From positions 1 through 14,052 of the forward strand of contig JAGZZN010000048.1 in the NCBI GenBank assembly GCA_018377375.1: a DNA stretch of 14,052 nt. Reading direction: 5' to 3'. Made by a program: the position numbers and the translations under genes. The stretch comes from Streptococcus parasanguinis (lineage in GTDB: Bacteria > Bacillota > Bacilli > Lactobacillales > Streptococcaceae). Positions 1 through 7,128 of this stretch are shown here, one piece after another; the first letter of the stretch is position 1; each line of letters begins with the position of its first letter. Under the pieces are notes generated by a model. It searched no databases and was not told the DNA's origin. It saw only the letters and a list, made by a program, of their open reading frames with translations.

Positions 1-717
1 TAAGCGACCGAAATCTTCCCAGTGAAGGTAGAGTTTAGGGAAAAGACGTTCTGCAGTTTGGACAAATTGATCGATAAAATCATAGTAACGATCACCACGC
101 ACACGTTCGTGGCGATTTCCCAAGTAATTAGGATTGTTACGCAATTCTTCACGGTTGGTACCTGCGTCAATGACCAAAGGAAGTACCATTGAAGGATCAA
201 TTCCTGCAGCTCCAGTATAGACCATCAATTTCCCAACAGAAATATCAACACCATTTGTACCCCAGTCACCAATACCGAGAATACCTTCTGCATCTGTCAC
301 AACAATAAGACGAATTTCACGGTCCCCTGCTGCATTTTTCAAAGTTGCTTCGATATTTTCAGGATGATTGATATCAAGATATGCGGCATATTGTGGATCT
401 ACAAAGAGATCGCTATACCCTTCAATGGTATCAGCAATAGTTGGATCATAGACAATTGGATTAAACTCTTCCAAATGTTGAGCAAATAGGTAGTAAAATA
501 GAGTACGATTTGTATTAAAAATTTCCATTAGGAACAAACGTTTTTCCAAATCATTAACCTTTGTTTGCATTTGCGCATAAGTTTGCGCTGCTTGTTCTTC
601 AATAGTTTGGACGTAAGGTGGCAGGAGGCCAATGAGACCTAGTTGCTTACGTTCCTCTAAAGTAAAGGCAGTTCCTTTATTGAGGAAAGGGTTGTTTAAA
701 ATATCATGTGCAGTCAT
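1..717 (-). CDS. mleS: Malolactic enzyme, N-terminal part (cut by window edge)
   Basis: Malolactic enzyme converts L-malate to L-lactate and CO2 in the cytoplasm using bound NAD and Mn2+, which helps lactic acid bacteria withstand acid. The visible 239 codons are open to the left edge; family members are about 540 residues, so less than half is present. The start reads MTAHDILNNPFLNKGTAF, as in the lactococcal and streptococcal enzymes I remember. Residues 141-187 carry the malic-enzyme core with TDAEGILGIGDWGTNG, then VGKLMVYTGAAGIDP and VIDAGTN. Two ATGs lie in tandem (720 and 717). I chose 717 because AGGAGG (minus strand, 730-725) is 7 bases from it but only 4 from the other. The distant LysR gene at 1571 fits MleR, the known activator of this pathway. 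An NAD-malic enzyme is the alternative, but the GDWG signature favours the malolactic form. Confidence 0.9.
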   Translation of the reverse strand, partial: MTAHDILNNPFLNKGTAFTLEERKQLGLIGLLPPYVQTIEEQAAQTYAQMQTKVNDLEKRLFLMEIFNTNRTLFYYLFAQHLEEFNPIVYDPTIADTIEGYSDLFVDPQYAAYLDINHPENIEATLKNAAGDREIRLIVVTDAEGILGIGDWGTNGVDISVGKLMVYTGAAGIDPSMVLPLVIDAGTNREELRNNPNYLGNRHERVRGDRYYDFIDQFVQTAERLFPKLYLHWEDFGRL

Positions 718-745
718 CATGTGACCTCCTTATTTAGTTTATTCT

Positions 746-773
746 ATTATAACACTTTTTCTTTAAATGACAC
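746..773 (-). promoter_or_regulatory. Promoter of the malolactic enzyme gene
   Basis: On the minus strand a perfect TATAAT (751-746) is preceded by TGT, giving an extended -10 box. A weak -35 match, GTGTCA (773-768), lies 16 bases upstream. Transcription would begin near 739, leaving a leader of about 20 bases that holds the AGGAGG site. A strong -10 with a poor -35 suits a promoter that needs an activator. Confidence 0.65.
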
Positions 774-778
774 TTTGT

Positions 779-791
779 TATCTATATGATA
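779..791. promoter_or_regulatory. Possible LysR-type (MleR) box upstream of mleS
   Basis: TATC-TATAT-GATA is a 13-base dyad of the T-N11-A form typical of LysR-type regulator sites. Its centre lies about 46 bases upstream of the predicted mleS start point, just outside the -35 box, where LysR-type activators often bind. A+T-rich dyads of this length also arise by chance, so the assignment is tentative. Confidence 0.25.
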
Positions 792-873
792 CAATATGAA
801 TAAATCAGTCAATGAAAGTTCAGGCGATACAACCGAAAATGATGCGATTTCAAAAGATAACAAAATAATAGGC

Positions 874-990
874 TTATCCATCACTTCCTAGATCGTCATA
901 GTCATCTCTTAAAAAAGCCTGTTCCTTTCCACCTTTTAGAAGGTTATTCTCATCAAAAGATCCACTGTTTTCAGGTATTCTTTTTTCTAC
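874..990 (-). other. Open tail without a start codon: possible gene remnant in the 721-1093 gap
   Basis: The stretch 721-1093 holds no intact gene. On the minus strand, a 38-codon frame between two stops reads like the acidic end of a real protein (…KGGKEQAFLRDDYDDLGSDG, then TAA at 876-874). It has no start codon or ribosome site and is bounded upstream by a stop at 993-991. I do not recognise the family. It may be the decayed 3' end of a gene, or chance. A 31-codon plus-strand ORF (796-891) in the same gap has no ribosome site. Confidence 0.25.
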
Positions 991-1042
991 TTATGATGAT
1001 CAATACCTATAAAAGCCATAGATAATAAATCCAAAATATGTT

Positions 1043-1051
1043 TGTTATAAG
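1043..1051 (+). promoter_or_regulatory. Candidate extended -10 promoter for the XRE gene
   Basis: TGTTATAAG matches an extended -10 box (TGn plus five of six TATAAT bases). No good -35 is visible at 16-18 bases upstream. Transcription would start near 1058, about 50 bases before the ATG of the XRE gene. Confidence 0.35.
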
Positions 1052-1108
1052 ATACTTTGTTTTGTTTAAGGTGTTATTTTTGTCATTTAAAACTTGTATT
1101 CTGGTTAC

Positions 1109-1459
1109 ATGAAAACAAAACATTATTTACAACGGTATATAGCGCAAAAGGTCAAATATTTGCGAAAAAAACAAAACATGAGTCAAGAGGAGCTATCGGA
1201 ACGGGCAGATCTTGGATTAAAATACATCAATCAATTGGAAAATCAAAACGTGAATCTGACCATTCACAGTCTTGAAAAAGTCATTTCTGCTCTTGAGTTA
1301 ACGCCTGAAGAATTCTTCAATTTTAATTCACTTGAATCATCTTCAGATCCTAACGACAATCTTTCACTTAAGAGAGTAAATATGAAAATTAAGCAACTTC
1401 CAGTTGGAAAAAGGGAGAAGATCCTAACGATTTTCGAAGATCTTTTAGATAGCCTTTAA
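1109..1459 (+). CDS. XRE-family helix-turn-helix regulator
   Basis: A 116-residue DNA-binding protein. Residues about 12-67 form a Cro/CI-type HTH: IAQKVKYLRKKQNMSQEELS, then a recognition helix near GLKYINQLENQ and the conserved VISALELTPEEFF end. The C-terminal 45 residues (KRVNMKIKQLPVGKREKILTI) look helical and may mediate dimerisation; no metal- or ligand-binding domain is visible. An in-frame TTG at 1094 could add five residues, and a stop at 1088 rules out anything longer. Neither start has a clear ribosome site; I prefer the ATG. No terminator separates it from the LysR gene 112 bases downstream, so read-through is possible. Its target is unknown. Its place between mleS and the mleR-like gene suggests either a role in the malate locus or a later insertion. 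Confidence 0.8.
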   Translation: MKTKHYLQRYIAQKVKYLRKKQNMSQEELSERADLGLKYINQLENQNVNLTIHSLEKVISALELTPEEFFNFNSLESSSDPNDNLSLKRVNMKIKQLPVGKREKILTIFEDLLDSL

Positions 1460-1522
1460 TTGTCCTCTGACTCACCTCAGATTGTAACAAACAAAAAATC
1501 ATATAGTCAAATTAGCTATCAC

Positions 1523-1541
1523 GGATAATTTTTGCTTATCC
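1523..1541. repeat. Short inverted repeat upstream of the mleR-like gene
   Basis: GGATAA-N7-TTATCC is a 6-base inverted repeat centred about 39 bases upstream of the LysR-type start codon. It could be an autoregulatory site or a small hairpin. It has no T-run, so it is not a terminator. Confidence 0.25.
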
Positions 1542-1570
1542 ATGTCTGTCTATTTAGAAGAGGGAGCCCA

Positions 1571-2446
1571 ATGAATCTTAAGGACTTTTATTATTTTCTT
1601 GATCTTAGTCAACAGCAATCCTTTACTGGGGTTGCCCAAAAACACGGGATCAGTCAACCATCCGTTTCCTATGCGATTAAACGACTAGAAAAGGAATTTC
1701 ACTGTCCATTAATCGCGCACGATCCTTCTCATCGTACTTTCAAATTGACGCCCCAAGGAGAAATCTTGCTACGACATATTCAAAAGGTCTTACCTGAGAT
1801 TCAAGGGGTCAAAAAAGAGATCCTCCGGAGTCTCTCTCAATTCAATACGGTTGGTTTCCCACCAATCATCATTGACTATCTTGTCCGAAAACAACCCGCC
1901 TTTATCAGTAATGTTGCAGCTCTTCAAAGTATCCATCCTGTCCAAGAAGGATCTGTCGAACTTTTAGAAATGCTTTCCAAAGGGGAACTAGATGCTAGTT
2001 TTTTAGGGAGTTTGGAACCGATTAAAGATCATCGCTTCCAGGTAAGAGAAATAGCCAAACGAGATCTCTTCTATATCCTTCATCATAACCATCCACTAGC
2101 CTCCAAAAAAGTATTACAATTTTCAGACGTCATCGATGAAGATTTTATCATTCCAGATGAGCACTTTGTTCATTTAAAAGCCTTTGAACAGTTGAATGAG
2201 CGCTATCACCATGAGGCTACACCCTTCTTTCAGACGGATGATATTCAGCTTCTAAAACAACTCCTTCGTAAACAAGTGGGGATCAGTTTACTAGCAGATC
2301 TTGCACTAACAGATGGTGAAGAAGAACTGATCGCGATTCCGATGGCAGAAAGTGAACGGATTAGTTTTTACGTTTCACTAGTTGAACCGAAGGAAAGTAA
2401 TCTCAAACCAGAGGTCATCCAATTCTTTGAAAAATTACTAAACTAA
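1571..2446 (+). CDS. mleR: LysR-family regulator, likely activator of the malolactic locus
   Basis: A 291-residue LysR-type regulator. The N-terminal winged HTH (residues 1-60) reads MNLKDFYYFLDLSQQQSFTG, with the family-typical SQPSVSYAIKRLEKEF recognition region and KLTPQGEILL. From about residue 90 follows the periplasmic-binding-protein-like effector domain, with LLEMLSKGELDASFLGSLEP and a late QLLKQLLRKQVGISLLADLAL stretch. The length is usual for the family. The frame is open back to 1532, but the ATG at 1571 has the ribosome site GGGAG five bases upstream and begins exactly where LysR proteins begin. Known MleR proteins start very similarly and activate mleS in response to malate or low pH. 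The mleS gene lies divergently 850 bases away, which supports the name. A regulator of another pathway remains possible. Confidence 0.75.
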   Translation: MNLKDFYYFLDLSQQQSFTGVAQKHGISQPSVSYAIKRLEKEFHCPLIAHDPSHRTFKLTPQGEILLRHIQKVLPEIQGVKKEILRSLSQFNTVGFPPIIIDYLVRKQPAFISNVAALQSIHPVQEGSVELLEMLSKGELDASFLGSLEPIKDHRFQVREIAKRDLFYILHHNHPLASKKVLQFSDVIDEDFIIPDEHFVHLKAFEQLNERYHHEATPFFQTDDIQLLKQLLRKQVGISLLADLALTDGEEELIAIPMAESERISFYVSLVEPKESNLKPEVIQFFEKLLN

Positions 2447-2501
2447 TCGTAGTCTTTGTTCTTAGTGCTAATGCAGAAACATAAATAAAGTGACTAGCTA
2501 G

Positions 2502-2523
2502 TATTTTTTACGACTAAAAAATA
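2502..2523. repeat. A/T-only hairpin downstream of the LysR gene
   Basis: Two perfect 9-base arms (TATTTTTTA / TAAAAAATA) flank the loop CGAC. The structure lies between the LysR stop and the stronger terminator at 2541. It may be a weak terminator or a transcript-end stabiliser, but pure A/T stems are poor terminators. Confidence 0.3.
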
Positions 2524-2540
2524 TAGTAGAAATGCCGATA

Positions 2541-2584
2541 AAATAAGGATTCCTGCAAATTTGTGGGAATCCTATTTTCTTTTG
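2541..2584 (+). terminator. Intrinsic terminator after the LysR gene
   Basis: The stem AGGATTCC (2546-2553) pairs with GGAATCCT (2566-2573). It extends through flanking A/T pairs with one bulge and is followed by ATTTTCTTTT. It closes the XRE-LysR unit before the next promoter. Confidence 0.7.
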
Positions 2585-2687
2585 CACAGTTTGTATATTT
2601 AAATTATTTTGTGTATATTTTTCTCATTCAGCTTTTTATCAATAATTAGGGATATAAAAGTCGGTAAAACCCTTGATTATTATACCG

Positions 2688-2716
2688 TTGACAAGTTTTT
2701 CAAAAACCTGTATGAT
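2688..2716 (+). promoter_or_regulatory. Near-consensus sigma-A promoter of the surface protein gene
   Basis: TTGACA (2688-2693), a 17-base spacer and TATGAT (2711-2716) give 11 of 12 consensus bases at ideal spacing. Transcription should start near 2723, giving a 25-base leader. This makes the in-frame ATGs at 2673 and 2712 impossible starts and supports the TTG at 2748. It suggests strong, constitutive expression. Confidence 0.85.
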
Positions 2717-2747
2717 AGAAAAAAGTTTATTAAAAAGGGGACGTATT

Positions 2748-4178
2748 TTGAAAAAATATACTATTTCACGTAAACAAACTTTAACTTTGGCTTCCGTTGT
2801 TTTAGGAACGGTCTTCACAGGAACGACTATTGCTTCTGCTGATGACGTTGCACCTGCAACAACCCAAGCTGCTCCTGCAGCTACTACAGCAGCAAAATCA
2901 CCTATCACTGCTGCAACAGAAGAAATCAACGCCAAAGCCAATACACCAGTTGTTCCTGCTGATAAAGCAAAAACTGGGGATGTCATCGCTGTGGACGTTA
3001 AAAAAACTGGCCCATCTGCTAAAACAGACGGTGCAGATACAACCACTACCTCAACAGCAACCATCAAAACGACTAGCTTAGCAGATCCAAACACACCTGT
3101 TGGCACTTCAAAACCAGTCTCTTCTACCAAGACAGCTACATCAACCAAAGAAACAGCTGACTACACTGAGACAACTACAGAAACTGTCAATAAAACAACT
3201 GTAGTCGAAGTGACAAAAGAAGCAGATATCGTCAATAAAAAAGAAGTTCAAGGAACATCAGACATCGTCTTTGTCATTGATAAATCAAGTTCGATGAATT
3301 CTCACATCAATGATACAATGAAGAATATCGAGACCTTTGTTCGCAATCTATCTGCCAAGAAAATTCAAGCTCGTATAGGATTAGCTGAATACGAAAGATC
3401 TAAAGAGGTTAAATACCATGATTTCGATGGATCTAAGTTCACAAGTGATCCAGAAAGCTTTATTTCCGCTCTGAACACTATCAAAACTGGTGGTAGTTAT
3501 GAAAATACTACTGTTCCATTACACCATATTGCCACTTCAGCAGATTACAACTGGGGAACTGGAGCAAACAACCATCGCTTTGCTTTCGTCATTACAGACG
3601 AGCCAATCGATATGGATACTCCATTTAAGAATCCCCTCCCGACAAAAGAAGCAACACTGAAGGCCCTTCAAGATGCTGGTATTTCTTTGACCGTAGTTGG
3701 CGAAAAAGGTGACAAAAAAGACTTTGATCCATTGGTTAACGGGACAAATGGTCTTTACTTGGATATCCGCAAAGATTTCGGTGACTTGTTGAACGTTCAA
3801 TTTGCTAACAAAGTCGTTGAAACCGTCCAAAAAGGTCGTGTCTTCAAAGTCCAAACAGACAAGTATGAGTTGATTTCAAAAACTCATCGTGTAGCGAAAA
3901 CAAAACCACAAACACCTAGCATCCAAACGCCTGCAACACCGACTCCTACTCCTCAAAAACCGGCTGTTGTAACACCTGCGAAACCGACCGTATTCATACC
4001 AGCTAAAAACGAGCCTGTGAAAACGGAAGTTTATATCGCACCAGCAGCTCTTCCTCAAAAAGAAGCAAGCCTTCCAAATACAGGAAGCAAGACCTCAACT
4101 GCCTTGACAACTCTTGGCCTTGGTCTTCTCAGCATGAGTGCTGCCTTTGGCCTCTCTCGTAAAACAAAGAAAGACTAA
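2748..4178 (+). CDS. LPXTG cell-wall-anchored VWA-domain surface protein
   Basis: A 476-residue secreted adhesin-like protein starting at TTG, with the ribosome site AAGGGGA about 6 bases upstream. Residues 1-31 are a signal peptide (KKYTISRKQT, hydrophobic core, ending near TTIASA). Residues 32 to about 165 are Ala/Thr/Lys-rich and low in complexity. A VWA domain follows at about 170-365, with the MIDAS motif D178-K-S180-S-S182 inside DIVFVIDKSSSM, a GGSYENTTVPLHHI loop and FAFVITDEP. A Thr/Pro-rich wall-spanning stretch (about 380-435) leads to the sortase signal LPNTG (442-446), a hydrophobic segment and the tail RKTKKD. The protein should be exported by Sec, linked to peptidoglycan by sortase A, and bind a host or matrix ligand through the metal-dependent VWA site; the ligand is unknown. 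It stands alone between its own promoter and terminator. Confidence 0.9.
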   Translation: MKKYTISRKQTLTLASVVLGTVFTGTTIASADDVAPATTQAAPAATTAAKSPITAATEEINAKANTPVVPADKAKTGDVIAVDVKKTGPSAKTDGADTTTTSTATIKTTSLADPNTPVGTSKPVSSTKTATSTKETADYTETTTETVNKTTVVEVTKEADIVNKKEVQGTSDIVFVIDKSSSMNSHINDTMKNIETFVRNLSAKKIQARIGLAEYERSKEVKYHDFDGSKFTSDPESFISALNTIKTGGSYENTTVPLHHIATSADYNWGTGANNHRFAFVITDEPIDMDTPFKNPLPTKEATLKALQDAGISLTVVGEKGDKKDFDPLVNGTNGLYLDIRKDFGDLLNVQFANKVVETVQKGRVFKVQTDKYELISKTHRVAKTKPQTPSIQTPATPTPTPQKPAVVTPAKPTVFIPAKNEPVKTEVYIAPAALPQKEASLPNTGSKTSTALTTLGLGLLSMSAAFGLSRKTKKD

Positions 4179-4182
4179 CATG

Positions 4183-4213
4183 AAAAGCCTAATCCATTGA
4201 TTGGGCTTTTTAT
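4183..4213 (+). terminator. Intrinsic terminator of the LPXTG gene
   Basis: AAAAGCCTAAT (4183-4193) pairs with ATTGGGCTTTT (4200-4210), with one G·U pair and a six-base loop, and runs into TTTTTAT. It lies four bases after the stop codon. Confidence 0.85.
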
Positions 4214-4293
4214 CACTAAAAATTTCCCCTTCGCTATTTTCATTAGAAAGCGGAAATCTTCAATTTCTAACAAAAGATTCTTGTCCTCCGCTA

Positions 4294-4302
4294 TGATATA
4301 AT
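4294..4302 (+). promoter_or_regulatory. Extended -10 promoter of the helicase gene
   Basis: TGATATAAT is a perfect extended -10 box; no convincing -35 is present. Transcription should start near 4309. The upstream in-frame ATG at 4301 lies inside the -10 box and so cannot be the start codon. Confidence 0.75.
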
Positions 4303-4327
4303 GGGGACAGTACAAGGGAGGAAACCA

Positions 4328-7042
4328 ATGTTACAAGAACTAGCCTTTACAGGCCAATGGAGACACTATCAAAAACGCGTTCTCGATAAGAGTGACGCTT
4401 TTATGGCGGATGGCCATCTACATTTGGTAGCAGCTCCTGGCTCTGGAAAAACAACCCTGGGAATCGAATTTATCAGACGCTTTGGCCAGCCAACCCTGAT
4501 CTTGGCTCCTACGGTCACCATTCGTCAGCAATGGGTGGACCGGATTATCCAGGCATTCTTGAGTGATGAAAGCCAAGCGGAGCAATTGATCTCTCAGGAC
4601 CTCAAACACCCTAAGCTGATTACAGTGGCTACCTATCAGGCCCTACACAGCGCCATGAACCAAGTCGTCGGTCAATCACAAGCTGAGGATACCGATGACC
4701 AGGCAGAGATTGAAACATTTGATTTCAAAGGCTTTGATATCTTTACTACTTTCCAAGCCATCTCACTCGGAACCCTTTGTTTGGATGAGTGTCATCACCT
4801 GCGTAATGAGTGGTGGAAGAGTTTGGAAGCCTTTCGTCAAGCCTTCCCTGACTTAAAGATGATCTCCCTTACTGCTACCCCTCCCTATGAAGGGGATCCT
4901 GCCCTTTGGGATCGCTATATCCGCATGTGTGGTGAGATCGATGAGGAAATCACCGTCCCCGAATTGGTCAAAGAAGACACCCTTTGTCCCCATCAAGACT
5001 ATGTTTACTTTGCCTTTCCAACCAAGGAAGAGCAAGAGCAGTTGGACGCCTTTAGCCAACAAAAGAATGCTTTCTTGCAGCAACTGACTTCCGATCCCCT
5101 CTTTTGCCAATACCTCCAAAACTGCCAAGCCTTATCGGGTCAGATCAGCGATGATGAATTGCTCAATGATCCCCAGTATCTCTCTGCTACCCTGATCTTT
5201 CTTCGAAGCAAGGGAATCGTCTTTCCCAAACGTTTCCAGGACCTCTTAGGAGCCAAGAAACTACCTGCTTTCACCCTGGACTGGCTTGAAATTCTCCTGC
5301 AAGGTCTGCTCTTTCAGGTACCTCACTGGTACAATCTACCTGAGGAATACGAGAAGCAAGTCCTCCATGAACTAAAAGCAGCCAGCTTAATCGATCGAAA
5401 ACAAGTTAAACTGGTCCGCAACAAAAAACAAGACCTCCTGCTCAATCAATCCCTCGGAAAACTCAATGCAGTCCGAGAAATTTTCAAGGCGGAATACCAG
5501 GCTCTTGGAAGCCGACTGCGCCAACTGGTCCTAACAGACTATATCCGCCAAGATTTTGAAGTTCATCTAGGAGATAAGGACGCCCAATTTACTCAATTGG
5601 GAGTGCTCTCTTATTTCGAATCTATTCGCAGGGAAAGCTTAGAGCAAGCAACTCCTCCTGCCATCGCTGTCTTGACCGGCAGTATCGTCATCATCCCGAC
5701 GGTCGCTAAGCCAAGATTAGAAGACCTTCTAGGAGAGGATCGATTGACTTACCAAAGTGTCGGCCAATTATCTCCTGATGACTTTCTCAAGGTTCGCTTG
5801 GTTGGTTCTCAACATGATTTGGTGACAGCCGTGACCCAGCTCTTTCAAGAAGGGCTTATCCAAGTCGTCATTGGAACTAAGTCCCTTCTAGGAGAAGGCT
5901 GGGATGCTCCTTGCGTTAATTCCCTGATCCTAGCGAGCTTTGTCGGTAGCTTTATGCTCAGTAACCAAATGCGAGGCCGTGCCATCCGAGTGTGGCCTGA
6001 GGATCCAGACAAGACCAGTAACATCTGGCACCTGGTCTCCATCAATCTTTCCCTAAAGAAATGGTATGAAAAGTCCGATCTTGAAAAGGAAGAGATCGAG
6101 GCCATCACTGATCAACTGAAAGAATACAGTCCTGATCTGGAGCTCTTAGAAAGACGAATGAAGCAATTTTTAGGTCTCCACTACAAGGAACCCTTTATCG
6201 AATCCGGTATCGAACGTCTGGCTTTTGACAATATCCGCTATACAAAAAAACAGTTGCAAAAACTCAATGAAGAGACCTTAGAGCGCTCCACTCACCGCCA
6301 AGAGCTCCGAGACGGCTGGCAAAAAGCCTTGCCGATTCTGGAGAATATGGAGATTGTAAATGAGGTTCAAGTGGATAAACACTTCCTGCCCCTAGCCCTA
6401 TTTTTTGACGCCAGGAAGCTAGCTCGTTGGCTAACGGCCGCCACTTTGACCGATGCTTTCGCCAACTTTATTTACTATTCACATAGAGGAGGATGGAATA
6501 AAGGGTCTCTTATTCTTCTATTCTTCCTAGCTGTTCTCGCTCTCCTTGCCTGGCTCCGCTACTATCTTTATAAGAGCCCTTATAAACGGCTAGAAGTCTT
6601 TGGTCAGGCTATCCACCAAGCTCTGCTCCTTTCTGGGCAGATTCAAACCCAGGAGACCCACATCCAAGTCGCACGAGACAGAAAGGATGCCATCAACACG
6701 CTGATTTATTTGAAAGGCGGAACCATGCGAGAGAAAGAAGTCTTTTCGCAAACCATGATCGAATTTTTCGCACCGATTGAAAATCAGCGCTATATCTTGA
6801 AAGCACAGGAAAAAGTGTCCGATCAAACAGAATATTTCGCCGTACCAAGCCTCTTTGACAAACGAAAAGAGGATGCCCAAGCCTTTGTGGAGCAAATCCG
6901 AAAGAGTATAGGCAAGTATGACCTCGTCTATACCCGAAGTGCCGAAGGTCGCGCTATTCTCCTTGACGCGCGCATCAAGGCCTTAGCTAACAAACAAGAG
7001 CGCACCTTCACGAAGAAACAAGTGATGTCGGATTTGAAATAA
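4328..7042 (+). CDS. SF2 DEAD/DEAH-type helicase with C-terminal membrane segment
   Basis: A 904-residue protein with the ribosome site AGGGAGGA five bases before the ATG. The first RecA domain has the Q-like WRHYQKRVL, Walker A APGSGKTT (K41), APTVTIRQQWVDRI, the Walker B variant DECH (153-156) and SLTATPP (180-186). An insertion of about 170 residues follows. The second RecA domain carries GTKSLLGEGWDAP (motif V) and QMRGRAIR (547-554, motif VI). A hydrophobic span at about 726-746 (SLILLFFLAVLALLAWLRYY) predicts a membrane segment, followed by a soluble tail with YDLVYTRSAEGRAILLDAR. It should be an ATP-driven nucleic-acid translocase or helicase of the type III restriction 'res' kind. I see no nuclease or methylase motif, and no modification gene is adjacent. 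It is probably a single-gene unit. Its role is unknown; defence or nucleic-acid processing at the membrane are guesses. Confidence 0.85.
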   Translation: MLQELAFTGQWRHYQKRVLDKSDAFMADGHLHLVAAPGSGKTTLGIEFIRRFGQPTLILAPTVTIRQQWVDRIIQAFLSDESQAEQLISQDLKHPKLITVATYQALHSAMNQVVGQSQAEDTDDQAEIETFDFKGFDIFTTFQAISLGTLCLDECHHLRNEWWKSLEAFRQAFPDLKMISLTATPPYEGDPALWDRYIRMCGEIDEEITVPELVKEDTLCPHQDYVYFAFPTKEEQEQLDAFSQQKNAFLQQLTSDPLFCQYLQNCQALSGQISDDELLNDPQYLSATLIFLRSKGIVFPKRFQDLLGAKKLPAFTLDWLEILLQGLLFQVPHWYNLPEEYEKQVLHELKAASLIDRKQVKLVRNKKQDLLLNQSLGKLNAVREIFKAEYQALGSRLRQLVLTDYIRQDFEVHLGDKDAQFTQLGVLSYFESIRRESLEQATPPAIAVLTGSIVIIPTVAKPRLEDLLGEDRLTYQSVGQLSPDDFLKVRLVGSQHDLVTAVTQLFQEGLIQVVIGTKSLLGEGWDAPCVNSLILASFVGSFMLSNQMRGRAIRVWPEDPDKTSNIWHLVSINLSLKKWYEKSDLEKEEIEAITDQLKEYSPDLELLERRMKQFLGLHYKEPFIESGIERLAFDNIRYTKKQLQKLNEETLERSTHRQELRDGWQKALPILENMEIVNEVQVDKHFLPLALFFDARKLARWLTAATLTDAFANFIYYSHRGGWNKGSLILLFFLAVLALLAWLRYYLYKSPYKRLEVFGQAIHQALLLSGQIQTQETHIQVARDRKDAINTLIYLKGGTMREKEVFSQTMIEFFAPIENQRYILKAQEKVSDQTEYFAVPSLFDKRKEDAQAFVEQIRKSIGKYDLVYTRSAEGRAILLDARIKALANKQERTFTKKQVMSDLK

Positions 7043-7047
7043 GATTT

Positions 7048-7094
7048 GTAAAAAAACCATATTCCTTTCTTATATAGGAATATGGTTTTTTTAC
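7048..7094. terminator. Bidirectional terminator between helicase and TetR genes
   Basis: Perfect 18-base arms (7048-7065 and 7077-7094; core ACCATATTCC / GGAATATGGT) enclose an 11-base loop. A seven-A run on one side and a seven-T run on the other let it terminate transcripts from both strands. It serves the convergent helicase and ABC-TetR units. Confidence 0.9.
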
Positions 7095-7128
7095 GAATCA
7101 TCTTTAGGATTGGTTATCTCAAGTTCCC

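Noticed and set aside
796..891. 31-codon plus-strand ORF starting MNKSVNESSG
   Set aside because: There is no ribosome site, and the ATG lies directly after a possible TGATACAAT -10 box, upstream of where transcription would start. No family is recognisable.
971..1009. AGGTATT … AATACCT inverted repeat in the 721-1093 gap
   Set aside because: Seven-base arms separated by more than 20 bases in A+T-rich DNA are expected by chance, and there is no T-run or partner motif.
2639..3148. Minus-strand 169-codon frame opposite the surface protein gene
   Set aside because: It is the mirror of an Ala/Thr-rich coding region (Val/Ala-rich product), has no ribosome site, and the plus-strand gene has promoter, signal peptide and anchor.
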